Of a stretch of DNA of 6,324 nucleotides, positions 1-5,772 are shown in pieces. The DNA is taken from contig JAHZKN010000114.1 of the NCBI GenBank assembly GCA_022600335.1, positions 1-6,324 on the forward strand, read 5' to 3'. The stretch comes from Alphaproteobacteria bacterium (lineage in GTDB: Bacteria; Pseudomonadota; Alphaproteobacteria; Rhizobiales; Hyphomicrobiaceae). Both the position numbers and the translations under genes were made by a program. The notes under the pieces were generated by a model. That model made no database searches. It was given only the letters and a program-made list of their open reading frames with translations, and was not told where the DNA came from. Every line of letters starts with the position of its first letter. Position 1 is the stretch's first letter.

Positions 1-211
1 CAACAAAGGTCAGCAGATCCGCAGTGATGGTGACGCGCAACGCAACGCAATCTTTGCCAAAGCTTTTGGCCGCGATGCTAAATTCTTTGCATTCTACCGA
101 TCCATGCAGGCTTATGAGAAAGGTTTGAATGCCGGTGACACGCGGATGCTGATTTCGCCGGATTCTGACTTCTTCAACTACTTCAAGGATCCGGACGGGG
201 CAGCCCCATAA
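1..211 (+). CDS. hflC: HflC, C-terminal end (protease modulator, SPFH family), partial
   Basis: This is the last 69 codons of a gene that begins left of the window, read in the frame starting at base 2 and ending at TAA 209-211. The visible protein matches the C-terminal end of HflC: an N-K-G-Q-Q-I-R-S-D-G-D-A stretch, then A-I-F-A-K-A-F-G-R-D, then FFAFYRSMQAYEKGL and the terminal block DTRMLISPDSDFFNYF. In the family, HflC forms with HflK a large membrane-anchored, periplasm-facing SPFH assembly that encloses and modulates the ATP-dependent protease FtsH. The membrane anchor and most of the SPFH domain lie outside the window, and hflK is expected further left. The stop is 13 nt from the next start, so co-transcription with the DUF2065 gene is likely. 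The family call is confident from the conserved C-terminal motif. Confidence 0.93.
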   Translation, partial: NKGQQIRSDGDAQRNAIFAKAFGRDAKFFAFYRSMQAYEKGLNAGDTRMLISPDSDFFNYFKDPDGAAP

Positions 212-224
212 GGCTTGGTGACCC

Positions 225-410
225 ATGGGCGATTTAACAGTCGCACTCGGACTCGTGTTGGTGATCGAGGGCTTAGTGTGGGCTCTCGCGCCCCAGGCGG
301 GCGTGCATTTGTTGGCCGCCGCCGCGGAAACGCCACAAAAAACATTGCGAACTTTCGGCTGGCTTGCGGTCGCGACGGGCGTTGCTTTAGTTTGGCTCAT
401 TCGTGGCTGA
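225..410 (+). CDS. DUF2065 family small inner-membrane protein
   Basis: A 61-residue protein starting at ATG 225 and ending at TGA 408-410. It has two hydrophobic segments, roughly residues 4-22 (T-V-A-L-G-L-V-L-V-I-E-G-L) and 43-59 (T-F-G-W-L-A-V-A-T-G), joined by a short polar loop containing P-Q-K-T-L-R. Length, the G-L-V-L-V-I-E-G-L pattern in helix 1 and the G-x-x-x-x-x-x-G pattern in helix 2 fit the DUF2065 (YjeT-like) family, which commonly lies just downstream of hflC in Proteobacteria. Its biochemical role is not established; the position suggests an accessory to the HflKC/FtsH or envelope-quality-control genes, which is inference from context. The ribosome-binding signal is weak: AAGG overlaps the hflC stop, 11 nt from the ATG, so translation may be coupled to hflC. 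An overlapping +1-frame reading (215-466) is a shadow of this gene. Confidence 0.85.
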   Translation: MGDLTVALGLVLVIEGLVWALAPQAGVHLLAAAAETPQKTLRTFGWLAVATGVALVWLIRG

Positions 411-467
411 GTCCGGCGTCGCGTCTTGGCATATACCGGAGAACATTCGGTGTCGCACACGCCTAAA

Positions 468-472
468 GAGGA
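468..472 (+). promoter_or_regulatory. Ribosome binding site of the Do-type protease gene
   Basis: The sequence GAGGA within AAAGAGGA is a good Shine-Dalgarno match. It sits 6 nt before ATG 479 but only 3 nt before the in-frame TTG at 476, so it favours ATG 479 as the true start. Confidence 0.7.
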
Positions 473-478
473 TCGTTG

Positions 479-1993
479 ATGTCTGATGAGAGCAAACGCT
501 TAGATCAATCGACATATTGCCGTGCTGTCGATGTTGCCACAGCCGCGTACGCAACACTGGCCCGCAGCGTTGCACTAGCTCTGCTCAGCGTGTTGATCAG
601 TGCGTCATCCGAGCTTGCTGCCGCGCCCGGTCCTGAGACCGTGGCACCAATCGCCGAAAAGCTCTTTCCCGCCGTTGTCAACATATCTAGCACCCAATTG
701 GCGCGTGGTCCGTCCGGCATTCCATTGCCAAAAGTGCCGAAAGGCTCTCCCTTTGAAGACTTGCTGGAGGATTTTTTTAATCGTCGCGGCAATTCTCCAT
801 TGGATCGCAAGGTATCCTCACTGGGTTCCGGTTTTGTGATTGACGGTAAAGAAGGTCTGATCGTCACGAACAACCATGTCATCGATAGTGCAGATGAGAT
901 TTGGGTCACATTCCCAGATGGCAAAAAGCTTAAAGTTGTTGAGATTGTCGGACGCGATCAAAAGACGGATCTCGCTTTGCTCAAGGTGAATTCACGCAAG
1001 CCTTTGCCGTCCGTTGCCTTCGGCCCATCGACACATCTCAAGGTTGGCGATTGGGTGATGGCGATCGGCAATCCTTTTGGCCTTGGTGGTTCTCTGACAT
1101 TGGGTATCATTTCCGCCAAACAGCGCGATATCAATGCCGGTCCTTACGATGAATTCCTGCAAACTGATGCGGCTATTAACAAAGGCAATTCGGGTGGTCC
1201 GTTGTTCGACATGAATGGCAAGGTGATCGGTGTCAACACAGCGATTATATCTCCTAGTGGTGGTTCGATCGGAATTGGGTTCGCGACGCCGTCCGATATT
1301 GTCATCGAGATCATCTCCCAGTTGCGCCAGTTTGGATCGGCGCAGCGGGGTTGGTTGGGAGTCAAAATACAGACCATCACCGATGATATTGCCGAGAGCC
1401 TTGGCGTGCCTGAAAATATGGGTGCACTTGTTGCCGGCGTGACTGAGGCCAGTCCGGCCGAAAAGTCAGGCTTAAAAACAGGTGATGTGATTTTGGGCTT
1501 CGCTGGTCAGAAAGTCTCGACGATGCGCGGGCTTCCGCGCCTTGTTGCCAAGGCTAAGATTGGTCAGCCGGTTGATCTTGAGATCCTGCGCCAGGGGAAG
1601 AAAAAGACATTGAGCATTGTTGTGGGTCGCTTGGACGAAGGCGATGATACGATTGGGTTGCCTGAAAAACCTGCGAAAACCAACAACGCGTCGCCGAAGA
1701 CGCTTCTTGGTATGGCGCTGACCCCGCTGACCTCGGATTTGCGCACTAAGATGGGTTTGAGCCAAGAGGTGAAAGGTCTGGTTGTAACCAGCGTCGAGGC
1801 TACGAGCGTGGCGGCAGAAAAGAACATTCAAGTTGGCGATGTGATCAGTGAAGTGCAGCAAGACGCGATTTCCACGCCAGATGCTGCGGTGGCCGTGGTT
1901 GACCGGATCAAAAAATCAGGGGCCAAGAGTGTCTTAATCTTGGTGGAAAATCCAAAAGGTGATACGCGCTTTGTCGCGCTGCCGTTAGATTGA
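479..1993 (+). CDS. Periplasmic Do/DegQ-family serine endoprotease with two PDZ domains
   Basis: A complete 504-residue HtrA-type protease (DegP/DegQ/MucD relatives) that degrades or holds misfolded proteins in the periplasm. A signal peptide is visible: a polar N-region, a hydrophobic stretch at about residues 29-42, and a likely cleavage near S-S-E-L-A-A-A (43-49). The trypsin-like domain spans roughly 55-280 with all three catalytic residues intact: His133 in T-N-N-H-V-I, Asp164 in K-T-D-L-A-L-L, and Ser238 in G-N-S-G-G-P. The segment GNPFGLGGSLTLGIIS (197-212) is a typical Do-family core motif. PDZ1 (about 287-385) has the carboxylate-binding loop G-W-L-G-V (291-295) and SPAEKSGLKTGDVI (325-338). 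PDZ2 (about 405-500) is more divergent but keeps Q-V-G-D-V-I. Length is normal for the family. The start was set at ATG 479 from the spacing of GAGGA; an in-frame TTG lies one codon upstream. The order hflC, DUF2065, protease groups membrane and periplasmic quality control. Whether to call it degP or degQ cannot be decided here. Confidence 0.95.
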   Translation: MSDESKRLDQSTYCRAVDVATAAYATLARSVALALLSVLISASSELAAAPGPETVAPIAEKLFPAVVNISSTQLARGPSGIPLPKVPKGSPFEDLLEDFFNRRGNSPLDRKVSSLGSGFVIDGKEGLIVTNNHVIDSADEIWVTFPDGKKLKVVEIVGRDQKTDLALLKVNSRKPLPSVAFGPSTHLKVGDWVMAIGNPFGLGGSLTLGIISAKQRDINAGPYDEFLQTDAAINKGNSGGPLFDMNGKVIGVNTAIISPSGGSIGIGFATPSDIVIEIISQLRQFGSAQRGWLGVKIQTITDDIAESLGVPENMGALVAGVTEASPAEKSGLKTGDVILGFAGQKVSTMRGLPRLVAKAKIGQPVDLEILRQGKKKTLSIVVGRLDEGDDTIGLPEKPAKTNNASPKTLLGMALTPLTSDLRTKMGLSQEVKGLVVTSVEATSVAAEKNIQVGDVISEVQQDAISTPDAAVAVVDRIKKSGAKSVLILVENPKGDTRFVALPLD

Positions 1994-2080
1994 GCATCAA
2001 TGCGAGCTGATCTAGCGCTCTAAATCATTTCCTGTTTCGCCGCTCATCCGGCCAACCTGCTTGCCACCGAGGAGACCAAC
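1994..2080 (+). other. Intergenic gap between protease gene and psd
   Basis: This 87-nt spacer is the longest in the rightward block. A short inverted repeat, GAGC 2004-2007 against GCTC 2017-2020, has only four base pairs and a nine-base loop, with no following T-run, so it is not a convincing terminator. No clear -35/-10 pair could be recognised. A promoter for psd-pssA could lie here, but that is only a possibility from the gap length. Confidence 0.4.
2069..2074 (+). promoter_or_regulatory. Ribosome binding site of psd, supports a GTG start
   Basis: GAGGAG lies 6 nt before GTG 2081, a strong match at good spacing. It decides the non-ATG start for psd, as no ATG in frame nearby has a comparable signal. 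Confidence 0.75.
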
Positions 2081-2794
2081 GTGTCAGACGGCCACTCATT
2101 GCTTGAAACCATTTCAGACTCTTTGGCACCCGTGCATGCCGATGGGCATAAATTTGTTGCGATCGGCGCAGTGCTCACATTGCTGTTCTTTCTGCTTTGG
2201 CCGCCTCTGGGTTGGCTGTTGGCACTTGTCACCGCTTGGATCATTTACTTCTTTCGTGACCCTGAACGTGTGGTGCCGATGCGGGATGGGCTGATTGTCT
2301 CTCCAGCAGACGGGCGGGTGTCCTCAATTGAGGAAGTTCGCCCGCCAGCAGAGCTGGGCCTTGGCGAAGAGACGCGCGTGCGCGTGTCGATTTTTCTGTC
2401 GGTGTTTGATGTCCATATCAATCGTGCTCCGATTGCAGGCCGCATTACGCGATCGATCTACATTCCTGGCACATTCGTCAATGCCGCTTTGGACAAGGCG
2501 AGCGAAGACAATGAACGCCGTGCGATATTGGTTGAAACTGCAAATGGCGTCGCGGTGGGTGTTGTGCAGATCGCTGGCCTCGTGGCGCGGCGCATTGTGT
2601 CCTTTAAGTCTGAAGGAGACAGTGTCGGCTCGGGTGAGCGCATTGGCCTTATCCGTTTTGGCTCGCGCGTTGACACCTATTTACCGCCGCAGCAAACCGC
2701 GTTGGTGGCGGTTGGTCAACGTGCGGTGGGTGGTGAAACAGTGCTCGCTGATTTAAAGTCGCAGGAACCTGAACGTGACTTTCGTGCGTCGTAA
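2081..2794 (+). CDS. psd: Phosphatidylserine decarboxylase proenzyme (short form)
   Basis: A complete 237-residue proenzyme that decarboxylates phosphatidylserine to phosphatidylethanolamine at the cytoplasmic membrane. A hydrophobic N-terminal region (about residues 24-58) should anchor it. The conserved blocks are in order: FFRDPER (57-63), SPADG (74-78), FLSVFDVHINRAP (105-117), YIPGTFVNAALDKASEDNER (127-146), a K-S-E-G-D block (176-180) and RFGSRVD (192-198). In the family the chain cleaves itself between Gly and Ser (here Gly194-Ser195), and the Ser becomes the pyruvoyl cofactor; the Asp of SPADG and the His of DVHINR fit the known Asp-His-Ser catalytic set. The length fits the short bacterial/archaeal-type Psd rather than the longer E. 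coli type with LGST. GTG start with GAGGAG six bases upstream. The TAA stop overlaps the pssA ribosome binding site, and the two enzymes catalyse consecutive steps, so an operon is very likely. Confidence 0.95.
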   Translation: MSDGHSLLETISDSLAPVHADGHKFVAIGAVLTLLFFLLWPPLGWLLALVTAWIIYFFRDPERVVPMRDGLIVSPADGRVSSIEEVRPPAELGLGEETRVRVSIFLSVFDVHINRAPIAGRITRSIYIPGTFVNAALDKASEDNERRAILVETANGVAVGVVQIAGLVARRIVSFKSEGDSVGSGERIGLIRFGSRVDTYLPPQQTALVAVGQRAVGGETVLADLKSQEPERDFRAS

Positions 2795-2799
2795 GGAAA
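2793..2799 (+). promoter_or_regulatory. pssA ribosome binding site overlapping the psd stop codon
   Basis: AAGGAAA begins within the TAA of psd (2792-2794) and lies 6 nt before ATG 2806. The arrangement suggests translational coupling of psd and pssA. Confidence 0.65.
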
Positions 2800-2805
2800 C
2801 GTGAT

Positions 2806-3723
2806 ATGGACCCCGTCATACCAGAGCTTGAAAAAGATATTCGCCGGCGCAGGCGCCGCCGCTTGTTTGCGCATTCGCGGATCCCTGTGCGCGTGTTGTT
2901 TCCCAATTTTGTCACCCTGTTTGGGCTGTGCGCTGGGCTAACCTCAATTCGTATGTCTATTGAAGGACGCTGGGATCTTGCCCTAGCTGCAATTGTTTTA
3001 GCGGCCATGCTTGATGGATTGGACGGCCGCGTGGCGCGATTGCTCAAGGCGTCGTCGCGTTTTGGCGCGGAGCTGGACAGCCTGGCGGACTTTGTCAATT
3101 TTGGTGTTGCCCCGGCGATATTGATCTTCACCTGGGGTCTTGGCGACCTCAAGAGCTTTGGCTGGATTTGTGTTTTGGTATTTGCATTGGCCTCTGCCCT
3201 GCGTTTGGCCCGGTTCAACGTTGCCCTCGACGAAGAGCGACCCAAGTGGCAGTCGAACTACTTTAGCGGTGTGCCAACGCCGGCGGCTGCGATCGTGGTA
3301 TTGTTGCCATTCTATTTGGATCAAATCGGATTGGACCTGAAAGATAACCGTTGGGTCACCAATGGCGTTCTGATCTATACCGTTCTGATTGCAACCATGA
3401 TGGTGTCTGCGATCCCGACCTACTCAGGAAAACTGCTAGGCGAACGCATAAAGAGCGAGTGGGTTTTGCCAATTTTTGTAGCGGCCGTTGGTTTGGTCGC
3501 TTGTTTGGTGACGTATCCGTATGGCACTCTGGCGCTCGCATCGCTCATCTACCTCGCTATGATTCCGATGAGTTGGTTGCGGTTTCGACGTCATGAATCT
3601 GAAGGATCGATTGCAGGCGGCTCTGCCGCCCTTGAGGTCGCAACAGACCAAACACGCAACGATGACCTCGCGCAGGACACGCGTGATAACCGAGTTGTAG
3701 ACCTGCGACGTGACGAACCGTAA
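2806..3723 (+). CDS. pssA: CDP-diacylglycerol-serine O-phosphatidyltransferase
   Basis: A complete 305-residue integral membrane enzyme that joins CDP-diacylglycerol and L-serine to give phosphatidylserine and CMP, the substrate of the psd product encoded 11 nt upstream. The CDP-alcohol phosphotransferase signature D-x2-D-G-x2-A-R-x8-G-x3-D-x3-D is fully intact: Asp70, Asp73, Gly74, Ala77, Arg78, Gly87, Asp91 and Asp95. These acidic residues bind the metal ions in the family. Before it lies the P-N-x-x-T-L-x-x-L-C-A-G segment (33-44), and after it FNVA and FSGVPTPAAA (153-162), which mark the serine-using type-II PssA branch rather than PgsA. Several hydrophobic segments cover about 32-50, 57-70, 97-111, 119-135, 158-172, 185-204, 220-237 and 240-258. 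The N-terminus carries a run of seven arginines (13-19), and the last ~43 residues are polar and probably disordered. Start ATG 2806 is set by AAGGAAA at good spacing. Confidence 0.95.
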   Translation: MDPVIPELEKDIRRRRRRRLFAHSRIPVRVLFPNFVTLFGLCAGLTSIRMSIEGRWDLALAAIVLAAMLDGLDGRVARLLKASSRFGAELDSLADFVNFGVAPAILIFTWGLGDLKSFGWICVLVFALASALRLARFNVALDEERPKWQSNYFSGVPTPAAAIVVLLPFYLDQIGLDLKDNRWVTNGVLIYTVLIATMMVSAIPTYSGKLLGERIKSEWVLPIFVAAVGLVACLVTYPYGTLALASLIYLAMIPMSWLRFRRHESEGSIAGGSAALEVATDQTRNDDLAQDTRDNRVVDLRRDEP

Positions 3724-3743
3724 TGACAGATGGAGTGGTGGCT
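3724..3743. other. Convergent gap between pssA and the HerA-like gene
   Basis: Only 20 nt separate the two opposing stop codons (pssA TAA 3721-3723; the leftward gene's TAA at 3744-3746). No inverted repeat or T-run is present in the gap, so neither transcription unit has a recognisable intrinsic terminator here. Termination must be Rho-dependent or occur inside the opposing gene. Confidence 0.5.
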
Positions 3744-5741
3744 TTAGTCGCGCGGTTTGAGCAAGCGTTCGCGCAGCGAAGCACGGGCCTCCGCCGAGAC
3801 CAATTGGCCTCCTCCACGTGAGCCAGCAGCGCTCGGTGCCGTGCCGACGGCCGCACCTTCTTTTCTCAAACGAGATCCGGCAGCGATGGGTTGTGCCGAC
3901 GGCGGTGCGGTTGCAACCGCAGCTTGTGGCTGATTCAAAGGCGCAGTTCTACGCAAGGACGGCTGTGCACCTTCTGCTGCACGCTGTCGCGGTGCTGCGG
4001 CTGTTTGTTGCGTTGGTGCTGCTTGTGCTTCAACAGTTTCTGCGAGGCCCGAAGCATTTGGATCGGCTTCGTCATCAGGATTCATGTTGGAGGACCGCCA
4101 ACGCTCGACAACGGTATCCAAGAATCCGTTGTCCTCAACAGAGGCCTGCCATTTTTCGGAGAACTTGGCAGTTGAGGATCGCGGCAGTGAATCTGCATCG
4201 AGTTCATTAAATTTGATGCGCACGGGTAATGCCACACCGTCGCCAAAGGCAATAGCTTCGCGTTGACCAAGGGCGGGGAGAAACTCAAGCAGACCCGAGC
4301 CTGTGTCTGAAATTGCCGAGGTCACAATCTCCTGGTCGCGGTCGTTGGACATACGCAAGGCGAATACAGTGTTGCACTGAGACAGGATGGTCGAGTCGAT
4401 TTCAGCAGGGCGCTGTGTGACGATGCACAAAGAGGCCCCGTACTTACGACCTTCTTTTGCGATTTTAGCAATAGCGCGCTTGCATGGTTCAAAACCGAGG
4501 CTTGAATTTTGTGGCACATAGCGGTGCGCTTCTTCGCACACTAGTGTCACTGGCACTTGACCTTCACCCCACAGTGCAAAATCGAAGGTCATGCGACACA
4601 AAACAGACACCACAACGTTGACAATTTCGGTTGGAATGCCAGTGAGTTCCAAAATGGTGATGGGCTTGCCTTCAACGGGCACGCGGAAGATTCGCGACAG
4701 AATCTGTGCCATTCCGTCGTATACAGTTAAAGAACCGAACATGAAGGCATAACGGCCATCGTGAGAGATTGTTTCGATGCGCGTTTTGATGTTTCTGTAC
4801 GGAGTCAGATCCTTTTTGTTTTCAAGCATGCCCATGCGTTCATCGATCATGGCCATAAGATCTGAGATTCGATACGGCACCGGAGTATCAACTGTATAGC
4901 GGCCGGCGTCTGAACGGTTGCGGCGCAGCTTTTGAGGTTCTGAGCCGCGCCCTGAGCTGTACCGCGCCTTGGCGAGGGGGATCAGTTCCTGAAGAATTTC
5001 AATTTCTTGTTTTCGAGCCGTGTCACCAATCAGAACTTCGACTGCTTCCTCAAAGTTCAAAAGCCACAGCGGTAGTTGCATGTTGCGTGGGTTGATGACT
5101 TCAGCCCAGCCTTTGAACGCGGTCGCATATTCGTTGTGTGGATCGAGAAGAACAATATGGGCGTTGGCATGTTTTTCTAGGATCGAACGCAGGATGAGTG
5201 CTGTTGTGCACGATTTGCCAGTTCCTGTTGTGCCAAGAATTGCAAAGTGTTTGCCCAAAAGATCGTCAACACGAACCATGGCATCGATGGAACTGTCTTG
5301 GCGGATCTTGCCAACGCTTACGGCGCGCTCGCCTGTGCCGCAGAACGACATCTTCAGCTCGTGCTTGGTGGCGACACGAACGCGGTCTCCAAGGGCTGGA
5401 TAGAAGGTTGTGCCGCGCTTGAAAGACGTGACCTCACCTTCTGCATTTTTCCACAGTTCGCCGACAAGACCGAGTTCTGCGATCCAGATTTCCTCGTCAT
5501 TATCGCGACTTGCTGGGACCGGAACACTCAAGGCAGAGACAATCGCAAGAACGACTGTGTTGGCGGTATCGATGGCCAAAAGTGTGCCCATTTCTGGACG
5601 GTCATTGGCGTCGCGCTGCGCACCATCTTGTGCTGGGTCCAACATCACGATGGAACGACTCCCAGTCACCGAAACAATGCGGCCAATTGAGCCGTCATGT
5701 TGGCTGGCCTCAAGGCTTTGTGTATTTGTGCTGTCCATCAT
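3744..5741 (-). CDS. HerA-like hexameric ATPase/DNA translocase (DUF87 family)
   Basis: Read from ATG 5741 the protein has 665 residues (numbering used here). The N-terminal part (about 17-130), beginning I-G-R-I-V-S-V-T-G-S, fits the HAS-barrel domain of HerA. The RecA-like core follows: Walker A GTTGTGKS (170-177), then H-I-V-L-L-D-P-H-N-E-Y (195-205), a helical insertion (about 240-340), Walker B V-T-L-V-C-E-E-A-H (398-406), K-E-G-R-K-Y-G (429-435), which resembles the arginine-finger region, and T-Q-R-P-A-E-I-D (442-449). HerA proteins are FtsK-related hexameric ATPases that move along DNA, in archaea and some bacteria together with the nuclease NurA. No NurA is seen here. Residues from about 555 onward form an Ala/Pro/Gln-rich tail, probably disordered. 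The start is uncertain: GTG 5807 is in frame and adds 22 residues but overlaps the upstream kinase by 35 nt; ATG 5738 is also possible. None has a strong ribosome binding site. Its actual substrate and role are unknown. Confidence 0.88.
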   Translation of the reverse strand: MMDSTNTQSLEASQHDGSIGRIVSVTGSRSIVMLDPAQDGAQRDANDRPEMGTLLAIDTANTVVLAIVSALSVPVPASRDNDEEIWIAELGLVGELWKNAEGEVTSFKRGTTFYPALGDRVRVATKHELKMSFCGTGERAVSVGKIRQDSSIDAMVRVDDLLGKHFAILGTTGTGKSCTTALILRSILEKHANAHIVLLDPHNEYATAFKGWAEVINPRNMQLPLWLLNFEEAVEVLIGDTARKQEIEILQELIPLAKARYSSGRGSEPQKLRRNRSDAGRYTVDTPVPYRISDLMAMIDERMGMLENKKDLTPYRNIKTRIETISHDGRYAFMFGSLTVYDGMAQILSRIFRVPVEGKPITILELTGIPTEIVNVVVSVLCRMTFDFALWGEGQVPVTLVCEEAHRYVPQNSSLGFEPCKRAIAKIAKEGRKYGASLCIVTQRPAEIDSTILSQCNTVFALRMSNDRDQEIVTSAISDTGSGLLEFLPALGQREAIAFGDGVALPVRIKFNELDADSLPRSSTAKFSEKWQASVEDNGFLDTVVERWRSSNMNPDDEADPNASGLAETVEAQAAPTQQTAAAPRQRAAEGAQPSLRRTAPLNQPQAAVATAPPSAQPIAAGSRLRKEGAAVGTAPSAAGSRGGGQLVSAEARASLRERLLKPRD

Positions 5742-5772
5742 TTGACTATCACATTCTTCTACAGATTGAGAT

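Noticed and set aside
215..466. An 83-codon frame starting at TTG 215, overlapping DUF2065
   Set aside because: Arg/Gly-rich frame shadow with a rare start codon and no conserved pattern; the overlapping two-helix DUF2065 frame explains the region.
1472..1861. Minus-strand open frame of 129 codons opposite the protease PDZ region
   Set aside because: A shadow of a well-supported gene; the translation is low in fold-like character and has no family resemblance.
2004..2020. Small inverted repeat after the protease stop codon as a possible terminator
   Set aside because: Only four paired bases, a nine-base loop and no T-run.
2649..3245. A 198-codon open frame on the minus strand opposite psd and pssA
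   Set aside because: It is antisense to two clearly conserved enzymes, its translation is rich in Arg, Ser, Thr and Asn without a recognisable motif, and no ribosome binding site or gene context supports it.
5247..5690. Plus-strand open frame of 147 codons opposite the HerA-like gene
   Set aside because: It covers the HAS-barrel and Walker A region of the opposite strand gene, which is strongly supported; the reverse translation shows no motif.
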